A DNA stretch of 32,500 bases from Halichondria panicea (taxonomy: Eukaryota; Porifera; Demospongiae; Suberitida; Halichondriidae): positions 6,230,558 through 6,263,057 of the forward strand of contig NC_087387.1 in the NCBI RefSeq assembly GCF_963675165.1. The letters run 5' to 3'. This document shows, piece by piece, positions 1-9,056 of the stretch. Positions within the stretch are counted from its first letter, which is position 1, and each line of letters opens with the position of its first letter. The notes under the pieces were generated by a model that saw only the letters and a list, made by a program, of their open reading frames with translations, ran no database searches and was not told the origin of the DNA. Position numbers and translations under genes: made by a program.

Positions 1-702
1 CAACACCACTGCAGCAGATGGTCGATCTTCTTGGTCATACTCCAGGCAAGCGAGGGTCAACTGGACTAGGGGGTGGGTCTCACCAAGAGCTGTTTTCATT
101 GGAATGATGTAATGTTCACGGCGTTCGATTTCAGAGCGAGCAACCAGCCTTCGAGTAGCAGGGTCCCGATAATTAGCAGGCTTGAGACTTTTAGGGAAGG
201 TTTGCGTCAGTGTGAAGAGAGATACCACACCAAAGGAGAAGATGTCTATGGCAGTGTTGTATCGTGTGACCCCTTCCTCTTGAGCTGCCTCTGGTGGCAT
301 GTACACACCAGTGCCTGGCATTTGAGTCATCGAGGCAGCTAGCCGGCCAGGCTGAATGTTCACAATCCTAGAAACACCCAAGTCTGCTATCTTGGCATTG
401 AGACCGTTATCGACTAGAATGTTCTTGGCAGACAGATCACGATGGGCAATGGGTGGAGTGCGGCTGTGCAGATAGACCACCCCTCGGCCAGTCCCCGTCA
501 GAAGGTGCACTTTGAGGTCAATAGGAATGTTGGGGCTGGTTTCCAGAAGGTTGTCGAGGCTGGTTTGTAGCTTCTCCATCAGTAGGACGGGGAGTTGGGC
601 TCCAGGGAGATAGCACACCCCCAGGAACTGTACTATGTGAGGGTGACGGAGCTGGCTCATCAGCTTACACTCCTCCACGAAATCATTCACCCATTTCTCA
701 AC
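1..702 (-). CDS. Protein kinase, exon 2 (catalytic core), cut by the window edge
   Basis: This exon continues the kinase after an intron of 86 bp (703-788; the acceptor CAG lies just above 702). It is open from 702 down to base 1, so the 3' end of the gene is outside the window. Visible landmarks in order are VEECKLMSQLRHPHIVQFLG (C-helix glutamate and the following strand), LLMEKL (hinge), HRDLSAKNIL (catalytic loop with catalytic Asp), KIADLGVSRIV (the metal-binding DFG is DLG here), MPPEA (APE-like motif), DIFSFGVVSLF (subdomain IX) and CLEYDQEDRPSAAVV (subdomain XI). Every catalytic residue that I can check is present, so an active kinase is expected. DLG instead of DFG and the HRDLSAKN wording point to a TKL/TK-like enzyme. 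No frameshift or stop is seen. There is no visible transmembrane or adaptor part in this window. Confidence 0.88.
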
Positions 703-788
703 CTGTGGGAGAATTCAGCCAGTTAATTCTACTAATTAGTCTATGTGCTGACTAGAAAAATAAGCAGTGGAGCTAGAAATAGATCTAC

Positions 789-968
789 CTGCTGTGGAGA
801 GCCCAGGTTGACAAGCTGTTGGTGCAGTTTCTTGGCAGCTACAGTTGCCCCAGGTATCTCCACCTCCTCCACACTGCCATAAGCACCTGCTCCTATTACG
901 CGTCCAGTCAACTCAACAGTAGCGACTATGAATTGCTCCAACTCGGGAGCTGTGATTCTGTTAGCCAT
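789..968 (-). CDS. Protein kinase, exon 1 (glycine-rich loop and lysine)
   Basis: N-terminal exon of a eukaryotic protein kinase. Read on the minus strand from the ATG at 968, the protein opens MANRITAPELEQF and reaches a glycine-rich loop (VIGAGAYGSVEEV, about residues 20-32), followed by AAKKLH, which supplies the ATP-binding lysine. The exon ends after a CAG codon at 789 with a GTAG donor at 788-785 in phase 0, and the next exon opens in phase 0 at 702. An in-frame extension upstream to 1049 (GTG/ATG codons) is possible. I prefer 968 because the residues before it do not look like protein and the kinase fold starts directly after it. The gene would bind ATP and phosphorylate Ser/Thr or Tyr; the substrate is unknown. 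Loop residues fit the TKL or tyrosine-kinase-like groups that are expanded in sponges. Confidence 0.8.
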
Positions 969-1839
969 CTTGTAGGTGAGGGGGAGTACCTTGTTGCAAT
1001 TGGGAGTGTCTTGTAACTTACTACGCATGTGCAAGGATTGACACCACACCCATTATCCATTTGCAATTGTACCTAATATGTCTACAGGATAGTCTATCAT
1101 GCTCATTAGAACTTGATGCTAAGGATTGCTTGAATGCACTGGACGTAATTATTAAAGCATGGTGTTCTCAAATCTTCCTTTAATTTGATTTTCTGGTTGA
1201 GTCAAGAACTATTGATATAATTATTTTTGCACCTCTAATGCTCGAATTTCTTTTTAATCTCCCTTTGATGGCATCCTTTTTCTTCTGTACGCAACACATG
1301 CGCTTTTCTTTCTGGTTGGTTAATGGGTTTCAATTTCACCCACTGACAGATTGTCACGGTATATGTGTATGGTATAGTAAGCCTTTATCATTGGGGCGCT
1401 CCGATCGTTGGTAGGGATATGCTTGCATGCCTTCCAATATGGGGACAATTATTTTAAGAAACTGGCCTGGTACGTTACCACAAAACTAAAACTATAAACG
1501 TAGCATAACCATTACGTAATTAACACACTGTACACATCGACAGTTTAATATGTTGTAACTATAATTATGCCTGTATACCTCTGATTCAGCACATTCTAAG
1601 CATTCCTCACTCACTCTCATATCTTTTTCATCTCTAGTATTGCAGCATCATCATGCACTGCCTACCTCATGATAATTATCGTCCTGCTTAATATCCATAC
1701 CTACATCTATAATTATTGTATAGCTGTAGACTATAATAATTATATACATAACTGGACTTGACTATAATTATAATGAAGATCGTTTGTGTATCATTACTGT
1801 GTTGGATCCTGGTATAGAATATACCTTATATTAAGCGGT
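969..1839. other. Non-coding stretch upstream of the kinase
   Basis: No ORF or exon that I can support. It probably contains the promoter and 5' untranslated region of the kinase that reads left from 968. The DNA is AT-rich with many aattat strings. I see no convincing TATA box, tandem repeat or transposon end. Confidence 0.4.
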
Positions 1840-3190
1840 GTTTCAACAAATGTTCAGGGTTTCCGTTTACGAATCACTGCTCTCGGAAAGTCAACAAGTT
1901 CTAGTCAATTAAAGTAACCTCAGAATTGTAAACTTGGGTATATAATTATATAGGTATTAATTGATACATGCTTGTCTAAGAACAGCACTGAACATTTTCA
2001 GGGTCAAGTTCCGCACTGCATGCTCTCGGAAAGTCTGAAAAGTTGCTCAGCATGTTCCCAGTCAATTAAATTAACCCGAGAAGAGTGTATCAATGTATTG
2101 GTTGATGCCTGCTGGTCTAAAACCAGCACTAAATATATTTTCTGGGTTTCCGTTTACGAAGCACTGCTCTCGGAAAGTCTGAAAAGTTGCTCAGCAATTT
2201 CTTGTCGATTAAAGTAACCTCAATCTTAATTGGGCATATCAACGTATTGGCTGATACCTGCTTGTCTAAGACCATGCAGCACTGACCATATTTTCAGGGT
2301 TTCCGTTTACGAATCACTGCTCTCGGAAAGTCTGAAAAGTTTCTCAGCTATAGTTCTTGCTCAGCAAGTTCCAATCGATTAAAGTAACCTCAGAATTTTA
2401 AACTTGAGTATAATTATATTAAATACTGGCTGATATCTGCATGCTGAATATATTATTTTTCAGGGTTCCCATTAACGAACCACAGCTCTCGAAAAGTGAA
2501 AAAAGTTGCTCAGCAAGTTCCAGTCGATTAAAGTAACCTCAGAATTGTAACTTGAGTATAATTGTATAAAATACTGGCTGATATCAGCATGCATGCATGT
2601 CTATAGACCAGCACTGAATATGTTATTTTTCAGGGTTCCCGTTAACGAACCACAGCTCTCGGAAAGTCAGAAAGTTGCTCAGCAATTAAGTTCCCAGTCG
2701 ATTAAAGTAACCTCAGAAGAGTCATATTGGCTGATATCAGCATGCATGCATGTCTAGACCAGCACTGAATATATTGTTTTTCAGGGTTCCTGTTAACGAA
2801 CCACAGCTCTCGGAAAGTCAGAAAAGTTGCTCAGCAAGTTCCAGTCGATTAAAGTAACCTCAGAATTGTAAACTTGAGTATATATATCAACATACTGGCT
2901 GATATCTGCATGCATGTCTATAGACCAGCACTGAATATGTTATTTTTCAGGGCTCCCATTAACGAACCACAGCTCTCGGAAAGTCAGAAAAGTTGCTCAG
3001 CAAGTTCCAGTCGATTAAAGTAACCTCAAAATTGTAAATTTGAGTATCACTGAATATATTCAGGGTTCCCGTTAACGAATCACTGCTCTCGGAAAGTCAG
3101 AAAAGTTTCTCAGCAAGTTCCAGTATACATAACTTATTGGCTGATACTTTTCTATAGACCAGGACTGAACATAATTATTCCAGTTCCCGT
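1840..3190. repeat. Diverged tandem array, about 9 copies, period 113-170 bp
   Basis: A recurring block contains cagggttcccgttaacga, then cactgctctcggaaagtc, ttgctcagcaagttccagtc and gattaaagtaacctcag, followed by an AT-rich spacer and a ctggctgatatctgcatgc segment. The core ctcgga/ctcgaa falls at about 1882, 2025, 2169, 2332, 2488, 2658, 2809, 2975 and 3088, so spacings are 143, 144, 163, 156, 170, 151, 166 and 113. The cores are better conserved than the spacers. A short ORF across the first copies is only a by-product of the repeat. Function unknown. Confidence 0.85.
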
Positions 3191-3193
3191 TCT

Positions 3194-3260
3194 CGAACCA
3201 CTTTTCTGACTTTCTGAGAGCCATGATTCATGGCTCTCAGAAAGTCAGAAAAGTGGCTCG
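3194..3260. repeat. Near-perfect palindrome, 29-bp arms, 1-nt loop
   Basis: Arms 3198-3226 and 3228-3256 are exact reverse complements around a single T at 3227; the pairing continues imperfectly for four more bases. The arm contains tttctgactttctgagag, which is the ggaaagtcagaaaagt core of the preceding tandem array. The palindrome therefore appears to be an inverted duplication of an array core at the array end. Confidence 0.9.
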
Positions 3261-3262
3261 GC

Positions 3263-3350
3263 GTGTTAATTCAGTAGAGCCAAATAACCTCAGGACACTA
3301 AATTGGGGAGTCAGTATAAGTAGGAGTTAGGTGACTGGCTGAATTAACAC
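3263..3350. repeat. Short inverted-repeat element (88 bp)
   Basis: gtgttaattcag at 3263-3274 is the exact reverse complement of ctgaattaacac at 3339-3350. The interior holds a taacctcag string also found in the neighbouring tandem array. It could be a small foldback or MITE remnant; no clear target duplication is seen. Confidence 0.5.
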
Positions 3351-3715
3351 ACCTTAAAATAATTATGATAATCATACTAAATCTAGCTCAGTGTACAGAC
3401 ATAATTACTGCAGACATGTGCAAGTAGCTAGCTCTATACTGCAGACAATGAAGAGTCTACTTACCTGACTCTTAAAACTAGGCTGGCCAGCTCTCTACTT
3501 ACTAACATACTAGTAGAGTGAGGCAAGAGCATCTCATTACATCTACGCAAAGTCAAGGGTTAACCTTGGAATGCATTACCCTGCTACGCCCACTCATTTA
3601 ACCTTCACTTCCGCTTTTTCCGATTTCTGGCTTTCTGGTCCTACATGCGCAAGGACTGAACACCCACACCCACACACCTCACAGAGCTCACAGGGAGTGC
3701 TCTCAGATCTAGAGC

Positions 3716-3762
3716 AGTGTAAGGTAGTGCCTGGTAGTGTGTGCACTGAACTCTGACTGAGG
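3716..3762. repeat. Dispersed repeat shared with 10047-10091
   Basis: The string from gtaaggtagtgcctggtagt through ctctgactgagga is essentially identical to 10047-10091, just after the (GT)n tract of another repeat module. It is the only part of 3351-3823 that I recognise elsewhere in the window; the rest has no supported gene. Confidence 0.75.
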
Positions 3763-3823
3763 AGGTGGAGCCTATGATCTGGCCAGAGATGGTGAGACTC
3801 TAGACACAGTCTAGCATGCATGG

Positions 3824-4478
3824 CAGGGCCGTAAGAAGATTTTTTAGGTGGGGGGCAGAAAAAAGAAATTGACTCTCTCCTTACGACGCAGGGGGTGGGT
3901 CCGGGAGGAGGAAATTCCCCCTCCCGTCCTGCCGGAGGCGAAATTTTTACATTTTGTATGTTCTCAGAGATAAACAGGAGAAAGATACATACATAAATGA
4001 AATAATCTGCATGTTAGAGCTATAGCAAATAGTTTATTCGATGTGTGTTAGTGGAAGCAAAGTCACGAGCAACTGCTTGAAAGTCAAGCGCATCAGTGTG
4101 TATATAAAGTAAGAATTAATAGACGCTGCAGGGGATTCATCGAGCTTCGTAAGAAGAAGGTCTTAGTTCGCCTATACCTTCTTCATCATGGGCAAGGCTG
4201 AGGTGAGGTATATACTGAATATTGTGCCATAGTGAGCTCTAGCTATATAAATATCAGCTGCATGTGGATCAACTTACTTTAGTTACTGTACAGTGCTGTT
4301 GCAACAAACCACATGCATTAAACTAATGTGGTTAGATTAAAAGCATCAGGACTGTGATCTGCTGGATTCTGCAGAGGAGCCCCACCCCATTTCACTGTCT
4401 GAAAACCATGGGGGCAGAGCCCCCCTGGTTTTCAGAGTGGGAAATGCCTCCCCAGCCCCCCTGGTTCTTACGGCCCTG
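3824..4478. mobile_element. Non-autonomous DNA transposon (MITE-like), 655 bp
   Basis: Terminal inverted repeats cagggccgtaagaa (3824-3837) and ttcttacggccctg (4465-4478) are exact complements. Both ends are flanked by gcatg strings, but a clean target duplication cannot be defined. The ends are G/C-rich, unlike the AT-rich middle, and a hairpin (ctgaaaacca ... tggttttcag, about 4399-4436) lies near the right end. There is no transposase. The TIRs resemble hAT-type or similar cut-and-paste elements, but the superfamily is not established. Confidence 0.75.
4095..4205 (+). promoter_or_regulatory. Putative captured promoter and first exon inside the MITE
   Basis: A TATA-like tatataaagtaag lies near 4100. 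About 90 bases further on is a pyrimidine-rich run (ctataccttcttcatc) ending in ATG, which opens ATGGGCAAGGCTGAG (MGKAE). A consensus-like donor GTGAGGTA follows at once. This is the layout of a 5' untranslated leader plus a five-codon first exon, as in many housekeeping or ribosomal-type genes. No second exon is found inside the element, so either a host 5' end was captured or the match is accidental. Confidence 0.35.
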
Positions 4479-4576
4479 GCATGTGAGTTAGCTTGAGGCT
4501 TTTATTATTAGTTCCAAAGTGAAAAACACTAATTTTATGGTCCATTTCATATCGGTGGCACCCGGCCTTCTTGAGT

Positions 4577-4604
4577 TGCCAGGTCAATAGTGCCAGTGTC
4601 TAAG
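4577..4604. repeat. Target-site duplication, left copy (28 bp)
   Basis: This 28-base string, starting tgccaggtcaatag and ending cagtgtctaag, is repeated exactly at 7965-7992. The two copies bracket the Penelope-like element and the outer flanking bases differ, as expected for a target duplication made on insertion. Confidence 0.85.
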
Positions 4605-4836
4605 TACTTTCGGTAAAATAGCTGTGAGCTGGCTAAGGCTATATAGAGTCACTTTTAATTTGTTTTATTGTCTAAGCTTTTCATCGCTAAATGCGAATTT
4701 TCAGGACAAAAATAATAAAAACAATTGTGACTTTATAGACAAATGAACACCTGACATGTGATACCCAGACATCAAACCAGACATCAAACCAGACAACCAA
4801 ACAGGTTATATTTTACTATAGGGCTACCTAGTCAAC
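4605..4836. repeat. Terminal direct repeat of the Penelope-like element, left
   Basis: This repeat matches 7669-7914 in the same orientation with only a few substitutions and small indels; for example, the right copy has extra bases after cactttcaaa and a tacaag insertion near its end. It contains two adjacent copies of ccagacatcaaa. Relative to the coding strand this is the 3' side of the element. Confidence 0.9.
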
Positions 4837-4852
4837 ATTGACTAGGTAGCCC
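4821..4852. repeat. Perfect hairpin at the inner edge of the left terminal repeat
   Basis: gggctacctagtcaa (4821-4835) and ttgactaggtagccc (4838-4852) are exact complements around a CA loop. The right terminal repeat has only the first arm. On the coding strand the hairpin starts at the predicted reverse-transcriptase stop codon, so it could act in 3' processing of the element's RNA; this is inference. Confidence 0.85.
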
Positions 4853-6660
4853 TAAAATTTCGACAGACAAGTTTGGAAATAGAGGACACACATATAGACA
4901 TTAAAGTTATCCCCTAAGTTCGACTCAAATATATTCTTCAAGTTTACACCATCAAAAAGTGGATTTCTGTATGTCTTAAAAAAGACCGTGGGGTTTGCTG
5001 CCTTTTCCTTTTTATTTTATATTTAATGAGTTGACTTCTTGAGTCGTAGCTGACTTCCTCAAAAATCGTCTTCAAAAACCAGATAGGATATTCTCTATTT
5101 CTAAGTCGGTTATAGAACAGATTTCTAATCCTTAGAAAATCACATCTTCTTGTGGATAAACGAACGTATCTTAACAGTTCGCCTCTAATGAAGCTCCTTT
5201 TAGCATGAGAAGGATGATAGGAGTTAAACGGGATGTAGAGATAACGGTTGAGCGGTTTTTGATAGGGTAACATTATTAGGTAGCCACCGTATGGGTCTAT
5301 GCAAATCTCCAAGTCCAAAAAAACAACCCGATCTTGCGAAATGATTGTTTTAAGTTTAATTGATTCCGCTAGATGGTTCAAGGTTCAAATCATTAATGAA
5401 GACCATTAAGTCGATGTAGCTGCCTCCCCAGATAAAAAAATGTCATCAATGAATCTCCTGTAAAACAGTAGTCCATTTGTATGTAACACAGTCTCTTCTA
5501 ATCTAGCCATATAGATAACAGCAGCAGACACAGCCGTCGGTGTTCCCATAGCCAGACCCCATATTTGATGAAATAAAACTCCATTAGCTTCAAAATAATT
5601 GTTAGTGAGAACCAGTCTTGAGAGTTCGATAATGAGAGCAGTCAGTGGTATCTCATGGGCTCTGCAGAATAAATCTATAGCAACAAGGCAATCTTTCAAA
5701 GGAATGTTAGTATACAACGATGTGACATCAGCAGTGATCAGAAAAATTTCCTTATTAAACTTACAGCCTCGGAGCTCGTTAATTAGCTGTTTTGAGTCTT
5801 TTAAATAGGACGGTATTGATGGTAACATTGGACTTAAACAATGATCTACAAACCTCGAAGCTGGGGTAGTGATGTACGTAGTGGATGCCACAATAGGTCG
5901 ACCCACCATCGGATCTTTATGCACTTTATAGGTAGTATCTTAAACTTAGCTGGTGAGACATTACTGGCCTGACTTAATAAAAACTTGGCCATTCTATCTC
6001 CTAGAGGTCTACCATACCTCTGAATAATAACACTCAACTTGTTACAAATAGTAGCATAAGGGACATTCTACCGCATCGTAGAATTTCTTATCGCTGAGCA
6101 GGCGACTCAGCTCCTCTTCATACCAACGACTGGTAACAATCGTTGGGCCTAGATTTTTATCAGATGGTAAGATAAATATGTTTTTATTAGCAAATAGTTT
6201 TCTCAGAGTAGCAAACTCGTGGGTAGATAAATTAGGCTTGTGTTTAATCTCTTGTGGTGAAATAGCACATAGTTCATGTCGTATGGCAAGTAGAGGTATT
6301 TCGATATATGGTAGACAAATCGGTGGAGTCCAATCTGATCTTACAAGGTGATAGGCATATGCATAGTGTTCAAACTGACCACTGACCCATATCACGAAAA
6401 AATGTTTGATCCTAATTGATCTAGAAAACTCTTCTAATTGCTTTTTACGTGAATGCACAGAAATAGGTAACGGTGAAGGCCTGAAATTTAAACCTAATGA
6501 TAGTAAGTAACTTTCTGAAAGGCTTAAATTGTAATTAGTAAAGTTATGTACTCTAGGACAGAAAAATTTTAAACAAAATTGTGATACAGTAAGACAGAGA
6601 TTTTTATTAAATAAACGAATGTAACCCACCACCCTTTTATTAGAAGGAGTTACTGCTTTC
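4852..6660 (-). pseudogene. Penelope-type reverse transcriptase (ORF2), frameshifted
   Basis: The frame encoded an RNA-dependent DNA polymerase that copies the element. The N-terminal part (6632-6042) has LNFRPSPLP, ILPSDKNLGPTIV and LLSDKKFY, typical of this family. The palm (5924-5406) has KDPMVGRPIV, ADVTSLYTNIPLKD (first catalytic Asp), GLAMGTPTAV and YRRFIDDIF (catalytic Asp pair). The thumb region (5381-4944) has FLDLEI and FNSYHPSHAKRSFIRGELLR. Lesions: one extra base near 6065, one missing base near 5938, a T-run slip near 5427, a 7-bp tandem duplication (ggttcaa, 5375-5388) and a shift near 4985, after which another frame stays open to a TAG at 4854-4852. No ATG precedes the domain; the frame overlaps the ORF1 stop, so ORF2 may have been read by frameshift from ORF1. 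Uninterrupted family members encode roughly 600 residues in this part. Confidence 0.82.
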
Positions 6661-7630
6661 CTCTTCCTCTTCCTCTCCCTCTTCTTGCTTTGAAGGGGGT
6701 GGATTTGAAGGGGGTGGGTCTTGCGTTTTTTGTCTCATCAAACTTTACTTTATTCACTTTCTTTAGTATACCTTTACTAGGTGAGCGACTGTTTCTTCTC
6801 GAATTAGCACTCAAATTGCTAGATCTCGAACTTCTAGATGAACTTCTAGACAATCTAGAAGATCTCGAGGATCTATCCGGAAAGATGGTAGGCTTCATTG
6901 ATCTCTTCAGCTTTGCTTTAGACCTAGATCTATCTTTATTGATGAGGCCTAACTGTTTGAGTCTCTGATCAATTACATCCTCCACTCTCATTTCGGGGGC
7001 AGTATCCATAGCTGATTGTTTAAGTAGTTGTCGTTTCTTCTTATCAGCTTCGTTTGTAGCTTTCAAAAACGCGTTTTCTCTTGTCAGAGTAAGTTGGCTA
7101 TGATAAAAGCTTAAGTTCATCCTATATCGTGCTTCAATCATGGAGCGGGAGAACTCATCTCCTTCTGACAATGCATTAATCTGAGCAGTTTTAGTCACTT
7201 CAAAGACTGAGAGAATGTTCTTCTCTATGTCGAGTTTCTTTGATTGTGTTTCCACTATTTTCCTGGTAGTCTCTCTTGTTCGATGTTGGAGTAAAGAAGC
7301 TTGAGCATTCTGTAGAATTGCGTCCAAAGTTCCTTGGCCATCTTCAAACAGAGCTTTTTTCTTAGGTAGCAAAATATCCTTAGGGACAGTTCCTTTCGAT
7401 CTATGCTCCTCCAACAGTTTTGATTTCTGGTGCAGTTTGTCAAGATGCGATTCTTGATACACAATATTTCTGCAGGCAGATATCACTTGTTTCCTCATCT
7501 CCAGACCAACATGAGCAAAATTAGGGTGAGATTCCGTTTCAGTACGTTGTCTCTTGACCCTAGTTGCTTCACCAGATGGTTGTAGTTTCAGGAACATTAA
7601 AGAGTCCAGGAATGAATGGGCTATTGCCAT
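6650..7630 (-). CDS. ORF1 of the Penelope-like element (coiled coil, RS-rich)
   Basis: Intact 326-codon frame from the ATG at 7630, upstream of the reverse transcriptase on the same strand. I do not recognise a catalytic domain. Residues about 30-210 are rich in K, E, Q and L with heptad-like spacing and probably form coiled-coil helices. From about residue 230 the protein becomes basic and Ser/Arg-rich (SRSSRLSRSSSRSSRSSNLS), followed by KGILKKVNKVKF, and it ends in a GRGRGRGRGKQ tail. This layout suits an RNA-binding, self-associating protein like the ORF1 or gag-like products of other retroelements, but that role is inference. Its frame is unbroken while the adjacent reverse transcriptase is not. 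The start is the first ATG in frame, just inside the right terminal repeat. Confidence 0.75.
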   Translation of the reverse strand: MAIAHSFLDSLMFLKLQPSGEATRVKRQRTETESHPNFAHVGLEMRKQVISACRNIVYQESHLDKLHQKSKLLEEHRSKGTVPKDILLPKKKALFEDGQGTLDAILQNAQASLLQHRTRETTRKIVETQSKKLDIEKNILSVFEVTKTAQINALSEGDEFSRSMIEARYRMNLSFYHSQLTLTRENAFLKATNEADKKKRQLLKQSAMDTAPEMRVEDVIDQRLKQLGLINKDRSRSKAKLKRSMKPTIFPDRSSRSSRLSRSSSRSSRSSNLSANSRRNSRSPSKGILKKVNKVKFDETKNARPTPFKSTPFKARRGRGRGRGKQ

Positions 7631-7668
7631 AAGCCATTGTAGCGCGTCTTCAGCAAAATATAACTCAG

Positions 7669-7914
7669 TACTTTCGGTAAAATAGCTGTGAGCTGGCTAA
7701 GGCTATATAGAGTCACTTTCAAATAATTATTGTTTTATTGTCTAAGCTTTTCATCGCTATAAATGCGAATCTTCAGGACAAAAATAATAAAAACAATTGT
7801 GACTTTATAGACAAATGAACACCTGACATGTGATACCCAGACATCAAACCAGACATCAAACCAGACAACCAAACAGGTTATACAAGTATTTTACTATAGG
7901 GCTACCTAGTCAAC
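7669..7914. repeat. Terminal direct repeat of the Penelope-like element, right
   Basis: Second copy of the 4605-4836 repeat, lying upstream of ORF1 on the coding strand, where it would serve as leader and promoter region. Confidence 0.9.
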
Positions 7915-7964
7915 GTGACTCTATAATTATAGCCTTAGCCAGCTCACAGCTATTTTACCGAAAG
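7915..7964. repeat. Inverted copy of the element tip
   Basis: gtgactctataattatagcc followed by ttagccagctcacagctatt and ttaccgaaag is the reverse complement of the first bases of each terminal repeat, apart from a few extra A/T bases. It makes the two outer ends of the element mutually inverted. Confidence 0.85.
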
Positions 7965-7992
7965 TGCCAGGTCAATAGTGCCAGTGTCTAAG
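7965..7992. repeat. Target-site duplication, right copy (28 bp)
   Basis: Exact match to 4577-4604; see the left copy. The interrupted locus would rejoin as ccttcttgagt + 28 bp + gccttccatgg. Confidence 0.85.
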
Positions 7993-8279
7993 GCCTTCCA
8001 TGGTGTGGGTGGTACACAGCAAAAACACTTATGTTATATATGAGATGCATCATCGTATTTTAGTGTTAAAATAACAGACATTTCTACATGAAATTTCAAA
8101 AGATGCATTTCATTTGACATGTTTTATGTGTATATAATTATAGTAAATGAGCCTCTGATGCACATTGGCTATGGAGTGAATGGTGGTCTGGATTCCTCAG
8201 CACACACATTATACCAGGCTATGTGTGTAATTCTAATTACAACTTCGTATACATTTGCAACTTGTTAGATCTTCACTAT

Positions 8280-8660
8280 TTTCGTTGGTGGAAGTACTGC
8301 ATGCGGTTCTTAATAATTATTAACTGACATCTTATTTGGAATCCTCATTAAGATAAATGTACCACATAAAATATATAGCTCGGTCTTCCTCAGACTACAA
8401 TGGAAAAACCCTTATTATAGTGTTGTCAATAGAACTACAGATATGCTACAGTAAGAATACTCAATCAAAAGTAAAGTGAGCTAATTTGATAAACAATCGA
8501 GTATTACTCTTTCTTAATTATTATTGATCAGAGTCACAAAAAGGATAATCGTCTATCATGCAGAAACTGATCTAACTACTTTAATCGATGACATCATCAG
8601 TTTTGCACGGACTGAAAAAATGATTATCAAAAACAGTTTAGCAGTTTGTGGATTTCCCAA
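8280..8660 (+). repeat. Module copy A-left (plus orientation, truncated)
   Basis: The copy begins near tttcgttggtgga and shares ordered blocks with 26288-26640: ggtcttcctcagact, acccttattatagtgtt, agatatgc, then agtttagcagtt. It stops before the transmembrane-exon part that the other copies contain. Together with 9010-9490 it forms a large imperfect palindrome. Confidence 0.6.
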
Positions 8661-8814
8661 AGATGCATGCATGAGCAAACTATAGCCTCCTTTGCAGGCC
8701 CTCCTTTTCTGATCTTTGTCACATTAAGAAGAGGAAAATTGAAGGAACGAAGAAAGAAAGAAGGAAGCGACAAAGAAAAAGGAGATTAACAGTATGTTTC
8801 CAATGCATGATCAG

Positions 8815-8955
8815 TGCTGGGAAGTGGTTCGGCTGTGATCCAGTTGTTACTGGTGGTGTCCAGCATAATCTATTCTGCTGCCGATGATGGATTTGGCAAT
8901 TATGCTCTCAATAGCATTACTGGTGCATTTGATGGATTGGCTCCAAACTGTGAAG
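8815..8955 (+). CDS. Signal-peptide-like exon of a small secreted/membrane protein
   Basis: An open frame reads LGSGSAVIQLLLVVSSIIYS, a hydrophobic stretch like a signal peptide core, then AADDGFGNYALNSITGAFDG and LAPNCE. It ends at a strong donor (GAAG/GTGAGTG at 8955/8956) in phase 1. No ATG is in frame and a TGA lies just upstream, so the start is probably an acceptor AG at 8813-8814 and a preceding start exon is missing or unrecognised. A downstream acceptor (cacacag at 9054) is phase-compatible and yields VVESSSSS, the start of a transmembrane exon that also occurs at 9888-9994 and near 26700. This would give a short protein with signal peptide, acidic/Ser linker and membrane anchor. I do not recognise the family; this copy may be a remnant. 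Confidence 0.4.
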
Positions 8956-9009
8956 GTGAGTGTGTACATACAGATTACAGGGACAAGGCAAACCTTGCAT
9001 TCCTTTAAC

Positions 9010-9018
9010 GAGCTCCAT

Positions 9019-9056
<38 letters not shown>

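Larger units (their letters stand above)
4605..7964 (-). mobile_element. Penelope-like retroelement, 3.36 kb, minus strand
   Basis: The element is bounded by the exact 28-bp duplications at 4577-4604 and 7965-7992. It has long direct repeats (4605-4836 and 7669-7914), and its right extremity (7915-7964) is an inverted copy of its first 50 bases, so both tips read actttcggtaaaatagctgt inward. Mixed direct and inverted terminal repeats of this kind are known from Penelope-like elements. Two minus-strand reading frames lie inside: ORF1 (7630-6650) with a coiled-coil and RS-rich protein, and a reverse-transcriptase frame (about 6660-4852) with DVTSLYTNIP, AMGTP and FIDDIF motifs. I see no GIY-YIG endonuclease after or before the reverse transcriptase. 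At least five frame lesions make this copy non-autonomous. Confidence 0.85.

Noticed and set aside
1972-2217. 81-codon plus-strand ORF
   Set aside because: It spans two copies of the tandem array and its peptide repeats with the array; other copies are not open.
4605-4836. Hammerhead ribozyme in the terminal repeat
   Set aside because: I looked for a CTGANGA ... GAAA core on both strands and did not find an arrangement that fits; only a covariance search could exclude a variant.
6690-6968. 92-codon plus-strand ORF rich in Leu, Asp and Glu
   Set aside because: It is the complement of the RS-rich tail of ORF1 on the minus strand.
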